NCBI GenBank assembly: GCA_964487255.1
Contig: CAZAQV010000022.1
Coordinates: 1-64,000 of the forward strand
Length of the DNA stretch: 64,000 nt
Direction: 5' to 3'
DNA from: CAZAQV01 sp964487255
GTDB lineage: Bacteria > Myxococcota_A > Polyangia > Polyangiales > CAZAQV01
The notes under the pieces are model-generated. The model did no database searches. It had not been told where the DNA came from and worked only from the letters and a program-made list of their open reading frames with translations. Each line of letters opens with the position of its first letter. Within the stretch, counting starts at the first letter, position 1. The position numbers and the translations under genes are program-made. Positions 33,003 to 42,043 of the stretch are shown here, piece after piece.

Positions 33003-34259
33003 TCAGTTGAGCTCGGACTCATCGTTGAGCCAAGATCGCGACGCATGACATCGACCTGTTTTGCAAAGATCGTAAGCCGCGCGACGAAAGAGCACGTCCG
33101 CCGGTGTCTGCTCAAGTGCCAAACGAAGTGACTCAATCCTTGAGGCAGCCGGGTTGGAACATTCGAGCGAAGCGCCGTGTGCGACGGTGGCAAGCACAGC
33201 GCGGCTCGCTTCGTCCAGCGCAAACGCTCGCCCTTCACGCTCAGCGCCGGCGATCAGCACGTTGGTCAAGTAGGTCAGTTCCTCAAGCCTCTCGCTTGCG
33301 AGGGGCGGGCACGTTTGCTGCCAGATGGCAAAGACCTCCGCGAAGCAGTCTTGCAGGCTTCGCGTCGAGAACTGCGTGTGTGAGCGCGTCGCTCTTGACG
33401 CCAGAGTGTCGTCTCCGGCGTGAAGGGCGGCCCGTTCGAATTTCGCCGGTGCAGCAACGCCTAGATTCGAAAAGTAGCGCTTTGTAAGCGGGTCGCGCCC
33501 TGTCGCATACGTTTGGGCGCAACCGTGTAGGAACGCTCTGGCCGCTCGCGGCTCCACGTAACCGAGTGCGGCGCGGCGTGCCTCTCGCTCCTCTTCGATG
33601 TCTTCGCTCAGCGACTCTTCGTCGGAGAGTAAGTCGATAAAATGTCCCAGGTCTTCAAGGTGTTCAGACTGCATGTCGCAGCACCGATCGAGTAGGCACG
33701 TGAGCGACCGTCGGTCCAATCGGTCGAGCGCAAGCACCGTATTGAGCAGGGCCTCCCACCCGCCTTCGCTCTTGCCGACCAGGAGGTATCCTTCGATCTC
33801 TTCGTAGGGACAGCTGTCCAGTGCCTTGTCGAGGGCATCACCGAGCTCACTGCTCGCCCTCACGCGCCGTTCGATCGAGGCAGCGTCGATGACCCAGAGC
33901 ACCGACGAGATGGCACAGGTCGCAAACTCTTCTCCCATTTCAAGCAGGCGCAATGCGGCCACCTCGTCGCCGGCCTCGCTCAGAATCTCCAGCCACGTCA
34001 GGAAGGTGGCGGGGTTGAACCGTTCGGCTTCGCCAGGTCGCGGGCCCTCAAAAAGCAGCTCGTCGGAAGCTGCGACGAGCTGTTCGACGGTGGCAAAGGC
34101 CATGATTTCACCAGCGTCTTCGAGGCCGATAGACTTGATGAGCGCGGGAAACTGCGCCGGCGCGATGCGCCGGATGGCGCTGCCAAGGTCCTCGAACTCG
34201 AGGAGTTCGCTGAGTAAAGAGCGCGCTCCGTGGCGGCGCACAAGATTCGACCCAGCCAT
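33003..34259 (-). CDS. DUF6178-like protein
   Basis: 418 residues from ATG 34259; the frame is open to 34628 but there overlaps the divergent methyltransferase gene antisense, so the internal Met is preferred. It is rich in Leu, Ala and acidic residues with helical repeats: PAQFPALIKSIGLEDAGEIM, ATVEQLVAASDELLFEG, FNPATFLTWLEILSEAGDEV and LEDLGHFIDLLSDEESL. From memory this agrees with the uncharacterised DUF6178 family of deltaproteobacteria. No transmembrane segment and no enzyme motif. The 27-base divergent gap to the methyltransferase gene suggests a shared promoter. Confidence 0.72.
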   Translation of the reverse strand: MAGSNLVRRHGARSLLSELLEFEDLGSAIRRIAPAQFPALIKSIGLEDAGEIMAFATVEQLVAASDELLFEGPRPGEAERFNPATFLTWLEILSEAGDEVAALRLLEMGEEFATCAISSVLWVIDAASIERRVRASSELGDALDKALDSCPYEEIEGYLLVGKSEGGWEALLNTVLALDRLDRRSLTCLLDRCCDMQSEHLEDLGHFIDLLSDEESLSEDIEEEREARRAALGYVEPRAARAFLHGCAQTYATGRDPLTKRYFSNLGVAAPAKFERAALHAGDDTLASRATRSHTQFSTRSLQDCFAEVFAIWQQTCPPLASERLEELTYLTNVLIAGAEREGRAFALDEASRAVLATVAHGASLECSNPAASRIESLRLALEQTPADVLFRRAAYDLCKTGRCHASRSWLNDESELN

Positions 34260-34286
34260 GGCTGAACAGATAGCATAGCCAGCAAC

Positions 34287-34877
34287 ATGTGGGACGATCG
34301 TTACAGAGAGGAGGGGTTCGCCTATGGGACGGAGCCCAACGACTTTTTGCGCGATGCGGTCGAGCGCTTGCCGGAGGGGCCCGTGCTTTGTCTCGCCGAG
34401 GGCGAGGGGCGGAACGCGGTCTTCGTGGCCAAGCGGGGACACGAGGTTCTGGCCGTCGACCAATCCGCCGTTGGGCTGCGCAAGGCCCAGGCGCTTGCGC
34501 AAGAGCAGGGCGTGCTCATCGAGACATGTGTTGCCGACCTGGCCGATCTTCGTCCGCAGCCCGAGCACTACGCAGGCATCGTCTCGATTTGGGCGCATGT
34601 GCCGCCAGACATTCGCAAGCCGCTTCATCGGGCTTGCGTAAAGGCGCTTCGCCCCGGTGGCGTGATGATCCTTGAAGCGTATACCCCTGCGCAGGTCGGT
34701 CGCGGCACAGGTGGCCCGCCCGACTCAGCGCTGTGTATGCACGCCGATGAGCTCCGCGAAGAGTTTGCGGGCCTTGCGTTCGAGCGGCTCGAAGAATGTG
34801 AGCGCGACGTGCACGAAGGTCGCTACCACACGGGGCACTCCGCAGTGGTGCAGATGGTCGCCGTCAAGCCAGCCTGA
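34287..34877 (+). CDS. Class I methyltransferase, TehB/thiopurine-like
   Basis: 196 residues. It begins MWDDRYREEGFAYGTEPNDFL, the characteristic start of the TehB-like group (WDERY...YGT.PNDFL), with motif I VLCLAEGEGRNAVFVA at about 33-48 where the usual GxGxG is EGEGRN, then VLAVDQSAVGL and GIVSIWAHVPPD. It methylates a small acceptor such as tellurite- or thiol-like compounds in relatives. No tellurite-resistance companions are near, though a TerB-like fusion lies 3 kb downstream. Its 3-prime end overlaps the convergent GNAT gene by 14 bases. Confidence 0.87.
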   Translation: MWDDRYREEGFAYGTEPNDFLRDAVERLPEGPVLCLAEGEGRNAVFVAKRGHEVLAVDQSAVGLRKAQALAQEQGVLIETCVADLADLRPQPEHYAGIVSIWAHVPPDIRKPLHRACVKALRPGGVMILEAYTPAQVGRGTGGPPDSALCMHADELREEFAGLAFERLEECERDVHEGRYHTGHSAVVQMVAVKPA

Positions 34878-35361
34878 GCGCTTCGATTTCGCGCATCATG
34901 AACACGCTCTCGCCGGTGTCCTCGTAGTCGCCAAAAGGGGGGCAGTATTGGTAGCCAAGGCGTTCGTAGAGCGCTCGTGCAGCTGCATATTGTGCGGTGG
35001 GATGCGTTTCGAGCAGTAGGCGCTTGAGTCCAAGGCTCCGGGCATGGGCGGTGACGTGTTCCATCAATGCCCGGCATACACCTTTTCGCAGATGCTCCGG
35101 GTGGGTTCGTACCGACTTGATCTCGCCTTCGGTACCGGACAACTGCTTGAGTCCGGCGAATCCCATGAGTCGGCCGTGCTCGTCGCGCGCTTCGAACATG
35201 ACTGTGCCGCTCGCGATGAGTCGCTCGGCGCCATAGACGTGGCTCGCGCAGTGACTCCTGCCTGCTTCGACATGAAAGGCGAGCAGCTGTCGAACGTCCT
35301 CGGCGTCCAAGTCGGCGCGGCCAATATGCACGTAAGAAAAATAGCTTAAGGACACATCCAC
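34864..35361 (-). CDS. GNAT-family N-acetyltransferase
   Basis: 165 residues from a GTG. The acetyl-CoA motif A is IKSVRTHPEHLRKGVCRALM, with the R/QxxGxG/A element HLRKGVCRAL at about 90-100, and motif B is LLLETHPTAQYAAARALYERLGY. The C-terminal PPFGDYEDTGESVFMMREI fits the last strand. It likely transfers acetyl to an amine or a peptide. The acceptor is unknown. It overlaps the convergent methyltransferase gene by 14 bases. Confidence 0.87.
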   Translation of the reverse strand: MDVSLSYFSYVHIGRADLDAEDVRQLLAFHVEAGRSHCASHVYGAERLIASGTVMFEARDEHGRLMGFAGLKQLSGTEGEIKSVRTHPEHLRKGVCRALMEHVTAHARSLGLKRLLLETHPTAQYAAARALYERLGYQYCPPFGDYEDTGESVFMMREIEALRLA

Positions 35362-35416
35362 AGCGAGCCAAGCTGAGCTATGGTGACCGCTTGAGTCCGC
35401 ACTATTGAGATGCGCC

Positions 35417-36241
35417 TTAGCGCAGTAGTGGAATGCAGCAACCGAGTTGGCAGTAGAAACCGGCCCCGCACTCCTCGGTCGCTAGGCATGCCTGACGCTC
35501 GCCCTCGCATTCGGGTCTTGGCATGGGTACTTCGGCGTCGACACCGGCATCTGGGGTTGATGTGCAGCTCGCCGGTAGATCGGTGATGTCTTTGCCGACA
35601 CAAAGCTCGCAGGTGCCGCAGCTGTCCTGACATTGCTCGCTCTTGACGCAGGGGGTGCAAACCGCGCTGTTGTCGAGCTGCTCTTCGCTGCAGTTACCGC
35701 CGATCCGCACGGTGACCACTGTTCCATCGGACTTGTAGGCATCACAGCACCCGAAGCAGTCGCAGCCGTTGGGCGTCAGGGGCTTGCAATAGTCGATGCA
35801 CATCTGCGCAACTTCGCAGCTCGGGTCGGTCGCTGCGCGCTCGCCTGTCAGGCATTCGGTATGGTAGCGACACTTGTCGTCGCCGGCGCCCGAGTTGCCG
35901 TCGAAGAAGCAGTCCTGCCAGAAGGGGTCCTGATTGTCGCCTGGGATTCCCGTCGCAAACGACCCTTCGTCATCGTCGTAGGGGCCCGTGCATTCGCCGT
36001 CGACACCATCGATCTGCCCGTCGCCATCGTTGTCGATCCCGTCGCCGCATTGGCATACGTTGTCGCCGCACACCACCTGACCTTGTTCATTGGTAGGAAA
36101 GGGTGAGGTGCCTTCGAGCGACCCGTCGCTATTCGCATTCGTGCCGGAGGGGTCGGCGCCCTCCTCGTCGCAAGAGCAGGCTGTGAACAGTCCTGCAAGC
36201 CCTAACGCCAATACCCAACGTTTCCAGGTTGATGCATACAT
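35417..36241 (-). CDS. Ca-binding-like Cys-rich lipoprotein
   Basis: 274 residues. Lipobox LFTAC with Cys22. A short linker leads to CGDNVCQCGDGIDNDGDGQIDGVDGEC, the myxobacterial CGDGIDNDGDGxID EF-like loop that binds calcium, then many Cys including CDCFGCCDAYK, CVKSEQCQDSCGTCELCVG and CLATEECGAGFYCQLGCC. About 26 Cys are expected to be disulphide-bonded. It is a single gene on the surface. The specific function is unknown; the calcium loop is typical of myxobacterial metallopeptidase-like lipoproteins but no peptidase motif was found. Confidence 0.78.
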   Translation of the reverse strand: MYASTWKRWVLALGLAGLFTACSCDEEGADPSGTNANSDGSLEGTSPFPTNEQGQVVCGDNVCQCGDGIDNDGDGQIDGVDGECTGPYDDDEGSFATGIPGDNQDPFWQDCFFDGNSGAGDDKCRYHTECLTGERAATDPSCEVAQMCIDYCKPLTPNGCDCFGCCDAYKSDGTVVTVRIGGNCSEEQLDNSAVCTPCVKSEQCQDSCGTCELCVGKDITDLPASCTSTPDAGVDAEVPMPRPECEGERQACLATEECGAGFYCQLGCCIPLLR

Positions 36242-36335
36242 TGTCTATAGTGTGCGCTGCTGTGCGAGCAATGCACGCCGACCGCTGAATGATGCGGCTA
36301 CATGTAGCCTCATATCGTACTCGGCTGAGTCCAGG

Positions 36336-37070
36336 TCAGAGCTCGTGAAAGTTGTACAAAGCACCGTTTTCGACCGTTGAAAGTGCTAGCTCCTGCACCA
36401 GTTTGGCGGCCGTGGCCTCTGGCTCTTGCAGCATCGATTTGCGGCGAAGCTCTTGAAGCATCGGGACGGCAGGAAGTTTGCTGACGGGTTGACTCCTTAA
36501 GTGGGCCTGCATGTCGGTGTCGATAACTCCAGGGCGGATCGTAATCGCAACCACGCCGTGTCGCTCGGTTTCGCAGGCGACCGCCGCCGTGAGCATTTCG
36601 AGTCCAGCTTTGCCGATGCTGTATGTACTACCCCCGGGACCGGGTCTCGTGGCAGTTCCTGAGGAGACATTGATCAACCGTCGATCAGCCCGTTTGTCTG
36701 CAAAGGCTCGCACGAATGCGTTGACCAAGACGAGCGGCGCAATCAGGTTGACATGAAGAGACTGTGTCACTTCTTCGCTATTCAAGCTGCCGATCATACC
36801 TATAGGCCCTGCAACCGCAGCGTTGTTCCATAGCGAAGCGTGGCTGAGGTTACGTTTCGCGAGTTGATCGAAGAAGGGTGCGCAGCGCTGTTCGACGGCC
36901 TGCGGGTCCTGCAGGTCGCACTCCAGTAAGCTAAAACACTTCGCATCGAATTTCGCGTTGGCGCTGCGACCGATGCCTACCACGTCGAAGTTGCGCGCGA
37001 TGAGTTCATGCACCAGAGCACGGCCGAGGCCCCTCGAAACCCCGGTAACGATGGCAACGCTTTTTCGCAT
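36336..37070 (-). CDS. SDR-family oxidoreductase
   Basis: 244 residues. Cofactor motif TGVSRGLG (9-16), NAAVAG around 83-88 in place of NNAG, the catalytic Ser136/Ser137 (INVSSGTA) and YxxxK as Tyr150-Lys154 (TYSIGK). The segment GVVAITIRPGVIDTDMQ is typical. Classical short-chain dehydrogenase of about 245 residues, close to sepiapterin-reductase- or YueD-like enzymes that reduce small carbonyls. The substrate is unknown. It stands alone between a lipoprotein gene and a small coiled protein. Confidence 0.9.
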   Translation of the reverse strand: MRKSVAIVTGVSRGLGRALVHELIARNFDVVGIGRSANAKFDAKCFSLLECDLQDPQAVEQRCAPFFDQLAKRNLSHASLWNNAAVAGPIGMIGSLNSEEVTQSLHVNLIAPLVLVNAFVRAFADKRADRRLINVSSGTATRPGPGGSTYSIGKAGLEMLTAAVACETERHGVVAITIRPGVIDTDMQAHLRSQPVSKLPAVPMLQELRRKSMLQEPEATAAKLVQELALSTVENGALYNFHEL

Positions 37071-37106
37071 ACGTCATCGTACTCGAGTCTCGCGTTCGTG
37101 AGTAGG

Positions 37107-37322
37107 TCAGTGCTGTGTTGGTCGAAGGCCACCGAACTCGACTTCTTCGATTTCGGCCTCCAGTTCCTCGAGTTGTTCAGCCAGAAGGAAGCGCTTCTCT
37201 TCGTTTGGTTCGTGCTCGATCGCGTCACGCAAGAGACGGATCGAGCGGTGACGGTCTTGGATTTCCGAGTCGGTATGCAGGTTTGTAGATCCGGTCTGGG
37301 AAGGTTTGCGTAGCGTTGCCAT
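37107..37322 (-). CDS. Small helical, acidic protein
   Basis: 71 residues from ATG 37322 (a longer frame begins 14 codons upstream). After a polar N-terminus it is helical and charged: RSIRLLRDAIEHEPNEEKRF and LLAEQLEELEAEIEEVEFG, a coiled-coil-like pattern with Glu/Leu spacing. No signal peptide and no known domain. It lies 183 bases from the divergent phosphatase-fusion gene. It could be an adaptor or a spurious call; codon bias resembles real genes. Confidence 0.5.
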   Translation of the reverse strand: MATLRKPSQTGSTNLHTDSEIQDRHRSIRLLRDAIEHEPNEEKRFLLAEQLEELEAEIEEVEFGGLRPTQH

Positions 37323-37505
37323 GCAGTGAAGGTGGTTCAAGGGTGGTGCCAATGATTTCACCAATCAAATTCGAAACCTCTCGTGACTGCGCGGCGAGGC
37401 AGATCGCGACGCTGTGGGCAAGGTGCAACACCCTCGCGCAGAACGAGGGCTGGACAGCGATCTGCCCTCGGGAGAGGCGCGGCACTTGCCTAAAGGTCTA
37501 CTCCG

Positions 37506-39209
37506 TTGGCAATCTCTGAGGTCATGCTGACTTTCAGTAAAGACCCGAACGTTGCCGAACAACAGATGAACGCGCTCATCGTCTACCTGGTTGCCTTCGG
37601 GTACATCGACGGTGACTTCGATCAGAGCGAGAAGACCTACATCCGCGATTTCATTCGCCAGCTTGTCGAAAAGCGCGCGCAGGACTCGGGGCAGCAGGTC
37701 ACCCCAGAGGTCATCGATCGGGTCGTGCAGCACTTTCACGAAGCCTTTGAACAGGTGGACGCTCAGACCCGCGAGCTCTTTGATGAAGTGGTTGCCGAGG
37801 GCGAGTCCGTTGAGGAGTATGTCTACGCGAAGCTCAAGCTGCGCTCGTACGAAATCTTCAGGAGCTTCGACAAGGCGAACCGCCAAGCGTTGCTCGAGAC
37901 GGCCGAAGCGCTGATCGCGGCTGACGGGCAGGTCCATCCCAACGAGGCCAAGTTTCGCGACGAGGTGCGAGCACTACTCGACAAGCCCGCCGTGCCGCCG
38001 CCGGTCCCCAAGCGGAGGTCGATTGCGCCTGAGGCCGATATCGAGATCAAATCGCCAGCACCGAAAATCGTCGCGGCCGACAACCACCCCTTCTTCGGCC
38101 CGCATGAACGTCATTATTCTGCTGACCCCAAGGTCATCGCGCAGCAAGCGGCCGACGACCGGGCGCTCATGGGCAAGGCCATGCTCAAGCTTCGGACGCA
38201 GCGCGTAGAAGGGCAGGGGAAGCTTGCTGGAAAGCAGTCGGTCGATGACCTCGCTGGTGAGGCGCCCTTTTTGGACGACTACACGTACTTTCACCCAACG
38301 CCTAAAGACCAAGAGATCGATGTCACCGTGCTCGGGGACCTTCACGGTTGTTACAGCTGTCTCAAAGCGGCTGTCTTGCAGTCCAACTTTTTCGCCAAGC
38401 TTGAGGCGTTCAAGCTCGACTCGGTCAAGAACCCTAAACCCTTGCTGGTTCTGCTGGGCGATTACATCGATCGAGGTCGCTTTAGTTACAACGGCGTGCT
38501 TCGGACTGCCATGGAGCTCTATTTGGCGGCACCCGAACACGTGTACATGTTGCGCGGAAACCACGAGTATTACGTGGAGCTTCGTGGGCGCGTGTACGGT
38601 GCAGTTCGGCCGGCCGAAGCCATCCAAACGCTCGAGGGGCATGCGCCGAGTGAGATATTTGAGGCGTACATGAAGCTCTTTGAAAGCCTGCCGAACATGT
38701 TGTTGCTCGGTCGCACATTGTTTGTGCATGCGGGCATTCCCCGCGATGCCGACGTGCGCGAGAAATGGACAGATCTCTCTTCGCTCAACGATTGGGACCT
38801 GCGTTTTCAGATGATGTGGAGCGACCCGAGTGAAGCCGACGTCATTCCCGACGAGCTACAAGCGCAAAACGCGCGTTTTCCGTTTGGCCGCAAGCAGTTC
38901 GACTCGTTCCTAGGGCGCCTCGGGTGCGACATGTTGGTCCGCGGTCACGAGAAAATCATCGAGGGCTTCAAGACGGTCTATTCCGGCGACACGAAACTCC
39001 TCAGCGTGTTTTCTGCCGGGGGCAAGACCAACGATGACCTACCGGAGAACTCAAGCTACCGCGAGGTCAAACCGATGGCGCTCACCATGTCGATCAAGGG
39101 CGATTCGGTTAAAGTCTCGCCTTGGGCCATCGATTACGAAGCCTTCAACAGCCCCGAACGCAACGCATTCTTCGCGACGCAGCCCGAAATCGAACACAAA
39201 ACCGCCTGA
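37506..39209 (+). CDS. TerB-like domain fused to a PPP-family protein phosphatase
   Basis: 567 residues from TTG 37506 (AAAGG upstream); ATG 37524 is the alternative. Residues 1-160 are helical with AEQQMNALIVYLVAFGYIDG and LIAADGQVHPNEAKFRDEV, the Ca/Zn-associated acidic loop pattern of TerB-like proteins. A linker of about 100 residues follows. The phosphatase has all three PPP metal motifs: VLGDLHGCY (about 275-283), LLGDYIDRGRFS (about 316-327) and LRGNHEYY (about 350-357), plus LFVHAGIP and VRGHEK. Eukaryote-like serine/threonine phosphatase chemistry is expected. The fusion suggests signal or stress coupling. Confidence 0.85.
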   Translation: MAISEVMLTFSKDPNVAEQQMNALIVYLVAFGYIDGDFDQSEKTYIRDFIRQLVEKRAQDSGQQVTPEVIDRVVQHFHEAFEQVDAQTRELFDEVVAEGESVEEYVYAKLKLRSYEIFRSFDKANRQALLETAEALIAADGQVHPNEAKFRDEVRALLDKPAVPPPVPKRRSIAPEADIEIKSPAPKIVAADNHPFFGPHERHYSADPKVIAQQAADDRALMGKAMLKLRTQRVEGQGKLAGKQSVDDLAGEAPFLDDYTYFHPTPKDQEIDVTVLGDLHGCYSCLKAAVLQSNFFAKLEAFKLDSVKNPKPLLVLLGDYIDRGRFSYNGVLRTAMELYLAAPEHVYMLRGNHEYYVELRGRVYGAVRPAEAIQTLEGHAPSEIFEAYMKLFESLPNMLLLGRTLFVHAGIPRDADVREKWTDLSSLNDWDLRFQMMWSDPSEADVIPDELQAQNARFPFGRKQFDSFLGRLGCDMLVRGHEKIIEGFKTVYSGDTKLLSVFSAGGKTNDDLPENSSYREVKPMALTMSIKGDSVKVSPWAIDYEAFNSPERNAFFATQPEIEHKTA

Positions 39210-39265
39210 CTCTGTAATTCTTTTTCGTTCCAGTCGACTCACTTCAAAACGAAGGGAGTCTGGGA

Positions 39266-39982
39266 ATGACGAAGAAGGTGGTGCAGCGTTTTGGGTGCAC
39301 GCTGATGGTGGTGTGCGCAGTCGCTTGTGACAGCGTCGGGGCGGAGAACAAGTCGAGCGCTCTTGGCGAAACGGAGCGAGAGATCATCGATGCGGGCCTC
39401 TACGATGATAGCAGTTCGTGCTGGTGGCTCGACGGAGGCAGTTGTGAAGAACTCACGATTGATTCCGATGCGCCGCGTTGCGACCGTGGCGATGCCAGCG
39501 CGTGTGATAGAGGTGAGGTCTGCGACATGCTTGCTTGCGAGTTTGCGCAAGGCGAGTGCGCGGGCGGCTGTCGCGCATGTAGTACACAAGACTGGATTTC
39601 GGGTTACTCGGTTCCCGGTGACGTCGAATGCGCTGAGATTACAAGTATCAGCGTAATGCAGGACTGCAGCACCGAGGGTGGCTACCACGTCAACATCGCG
39701 GTCACGGAACACGACGGCGGAGCCGTGTATCAAGTCACGGGTCTGCTGCGAGATGTCGACATCACCGACTCGCACATTGCCCCTGGTTTCTACGAGATGG
39801 ACGCCGTGTCGGAGACCGGCGAGACAAGCAATGTAGGGCTACGCATACGCGAGTTCGACGCTCGCTTTTCGCGCGGCGCCGATATCACATTGGAGTTCCT
39901 GACAGGGCTTGAGACCTTCCTTCGAGGAAGCGTGTGCGACTGGAGCGTTGCCGACAACTGCCGACCGACTGAGATCCCCTAA
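39266..39982 (+). CDS. Lipoprotein of unknown domain
   Basis: 238 residues, preceded by AAGGGAG. Signal VVQRFGCTLMVVCAVAC with lipid Cys21. A Cys-rich first half (CDRGDASACDRGEVC, CEFAQGECAGGCRACS) is followed by a beta-rich second half without named domain (TEHDGGAVYQVTGLLRDVDI, VGLRIREFDARFSRGAD). The Cys-poor half might be a small beta-sandwich. It is a single gene. Its linker is shorter than those of other lipoproteins here. Confidence 0.65.
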   Translation: MTKKVVQRFGCTLMVVCAVACDSVGAENKSSALGETEREIIDAGLYDDSSSCWWLDGGSCEELTIDSDAPRCDRGDASACDRGEVCDMLACEFAQGECAGGCRACSTQDWISGYSVPGDVECAEITSISVMQDCSTEGGYHVNIAVTEHDGGAVYQVTGLLRDVDITDSHIAPGFYEMDAVSETGETSNVGLRIREFDARFSRGADITLEFLTGLETFLRGSVCDWSVADNCRPTEIP

Positions 39983-40066
39983 GCAGGTGCATGACGCTAG
40001 CCTTGCGCGAGAAACGCCGCGGCTTCAACCCTAGAGATCGCCCATCAGTGCAAAGTTCTTCGACCG

Positions 40067-41065
40067 TTGAAGCAACTTCGGGTAAGGCCGGGTGTGGACG
40101 CTGCGGTCGAAGTTCGAACGCTACCCTGGCAAGGCTACCTTTTAGCGGCGGTCGGCTCAGCGATGTTCGCGTCGAAGGCCATCGTCGTCAAACTTGCGTA
40201 CCTGTCTGTGCCTGCGAGCGAAGGAACCGCGAGCGAGATCATCGACCCGATTTCGCTGATCGTGTTGCGGATGGGGTTTGCAGTTCCATTGTATTTGATC
40301 ATCGGCTTGCTGATGTATCGCAAGCGCATGCGATCCGATGCCGACCTGCCGCCCCTTCGCCGCATCGGACAAATCGCTGTGATTGGCGCCATGGGCTACT
40401 ACGTGGCGAGCTTTCTCGACTTTGTGGGGCTCGTCCACATCACGGCGCAGCTCGAGCGGCTCACGCTTTTTACCTATCCGGCGTTCGTCGTGATCTTGAG
40501 CGCGCTCATCTACCGGCACCCGATCACACGTGCGGCGGTGGTCGGCTTCGGAATCTCGTATTTTGGCCTGGCGTTTGTTCTCATCAATGGAGAGATCACC
40601 GAGTCGAATAACCTTGCCCTGGGCGTCTCGCTCGTGCTCGGTGCCGCACTATCCTTCGCCTTCTATCAAACCTTGTCCAAGACGCTGATGCAGAACCTCG
40701 GCAGCGTGCTCTTTACCTGCGTTGCCATGAGTGCTGCCGCGCTGTGTGCGCTCATCCATTTTGTCATTCTTGGTGCGGGCGCCGAGGGACAGCTGGCCCT
40801 GATGTTCACGCCACGCATGCTCCGTCTGGGTGCGGTTTTGGGGATCGGTTGCACGGTTGTTCCATCGTTTTTCTTGAGCGAGGCGATTGAGCGCGTGGGC
40901 CCGCAAGCCGTTGCCATCATCGGCACCTTGAGTCCCGTGGTGACGGTCGCCCTAGCGGTTCTGCTTTTGCATGAACCCTTTGGCTGGCAAGACGCGGTCG
41001 GCGCGCTGCTCGTGATTGCTGGCGTGATGGTCTACGTTCGCTCTACGGGGAAGCGACCTGCTTGA
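40067..41065 (+). CDS. EamA/DMT-family transporter
   Basis: 332 residues (TTG first codon; internal GTG starts possible). About ten hydrophobic helices in two EamA halves: YLLAAVGSAMFASKAIVVKL, a proline-containing IDPISLIVLRMGFAVPLYL, FTYPAFVVILSALIYRHPIT and, in the second half, SLVLGAALSFAFYQTLSKT, SEAIERVGPQAVAIIGTLSP and VALAVLLLHEPFGWQDAVG. The last is the EamA signature (SP..a.l....lgE.....G). It probably exports a small metabolite or amino acid. No operon partner. Confidence 0.9.
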   Translation: MKQLRVRPGVDAAVEVRTLPWQGYLLAAVGSAMFASKAIVVKLAYLSVPASEGTASEIIDPISLIVLRMGFAVPLYLIIGLLMYRKRMRSDADLPPLRRIGQIAVIGAMGYYVASFLDFVGLVHITAQLERLTLFTYPAFVVILSALIYRHPITRAAVVGFGISYFGLAFVLINGEITESNNLALGVSLVLGAALSFAFYQTLSKTLMQNLGSVLFTCVAMSAAALCALIHFVILGAGAEGQLALMFTPRMLRLGAVLGIGCTVVPSFFLSEAIERVGPQAVAIIGTLSPVVTVALAVLLLHEPFGWQDAVGALLVIAGVMVYVRSTGKRPA

Positions 41066-41110
41066 GCACGGATACTTCGACATTTTCTCACGGCTCATCT
41101 ATGAAGAGGC

Positions 41111-41824
41111 GTGTCTCGTACGATCCTGATGCTCGTCGTTCTCTTGCTTGCATCCAGTTGTACGCACGGTCGCCGTGGAAGCGGCTCAGAACCCGACGCT
41201 GCCGGCTTCGATGCTGCCAGCTTCGACGGTGGCACAGTCGATGCCCAGCGTAGGGTGGATGCGGCTACAGCGGACGCAAGGCTTCCGGATGCAATGCGCC
41301 GGGAGTCCGGGGCGGCGGACGCTTCTTTCGATGCGGAGGTTGATGCAAGTCTTGACGACGGCACGCTTTGGCTCTTCGTCACGCGGCAGACCTACACAGG
41401 GAACTTGGGTGGACTGGTCGGGGCAGATGCGCTTTGCCAACAAGCTGCCGACGAAGTGGGCCTTACGGGTACATTCCGCGCATTTTTGTCCGATGGTTCA
41501 ACAAACGCGCGCCAGCGCTTGCCTGCGGGCGGGCCGTGGCGCGCGCGGACGGGAGCCAGAGTGTTCGCCGACGTCTTTTCGTGGGACGAGTTCCCGGAGA
41601 CGGATCGCTACGGCTTTGACGCTTCGGGCTTTTCAAACAACGTCGACTATTGGACCGGTACGTTTCTAGGCGGCACGAAGTCGAGTGCGACGTGTGAAAG
41701 CTGGACGAACATGAGCGATGCCCGCGGCCAGTTCGGCTCGCCCGCGACCGACGACTGGTGGGTCGAGCGCTCGACCTCGGCTTGTTCGTCCGAGAAATCG
41801 CTACTATGTTTTGAGCGACCGTGA
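41111..41824 (+). CDS. Lipoprotein with a DUF1554/endostatin-like domain
   Basis: 237 residues from a GTG. Signal MLVVLLLASSC with Cys17, a 60-residue Asp/Ala linker, then a domain beginning WLFVTRQTYTGNLGGLVGA and DALCQQAADEVGLTGTFRAF, followed by YWTGTFLGGTKSSATCESWT and ending KSLLCFERP. This is the collagen-XV/XVIII endostatin-like (DUF1554) pattern: LF.T...T.G.LGG..GAD..C and a terminal C....CxE. Two disulphides are probable. It is a surface lectin-like module; ligand unknown. A MITE-like element follows it directly. Confidence 0.82.
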   Translation: MSRTILMLVVLLLASSCTHGRRGSGSEPDAAGFDAASFDGGTVDAQRRVDAATADARLPDAMRRESGAADASFDAEVDASLDDGTLWLFVTRQTYTGNLGGLVGADALCQQAADEVGLTGTFRAFLSDGSTNARQRLPAGGPWRARTGARVFADVFSWDEFPETDRYGFDASGFSNNVDYWTGTFLGGTKSSATCESWTNMSDARGQFGSPATDDWWVERSTSACSSEKSLLCFERP

Positions 41825-41835
41825 GTGTACTGCTC

Positions 41836-41997
41836 TAGACCGAGGTCATCTAAGACTGACCGAGCTTGACCGCCCAGCGAGCCGGATCCGTTCGTCGCTC
41901 AAGCTCGAATGTGCGTTGCACGTCCTTCGCTTTCGCTTCTCCGCCTCCAACCCGCTGAACGCCCATCCTTCGATCATTCTTAGATGACCTCGGTCTA
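41836..41997. mobile_element. MITE-like element with perfect 20-bp terminal inverted repeats
   Basis: TAGACCGAGGTCATCTAAGA at 41836-41855 is repeated in exact reverse complement at 41978-41997, with 122 bases between. Both ends begin and end with TA, so an 18-bp repeat flanked by a TA target duplication, as for IS630/Tc1-like elements, is the likely reading. A 9-bp inner pair (CGAGCTTGA at 41861 and TCAAGCTCG at 41899) adds symmetry. No transposase is present; it is non-autonomous. It sits 11 bases after the endostatin-like gene stop. No second copy was noticed in the window. Confidence 0.75.
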
Positions 41998-42043
41998 ATG
42001 GTCTGAAGTAGCAAAAAGCGTTCATTCGAACTAGGACTTCAGT

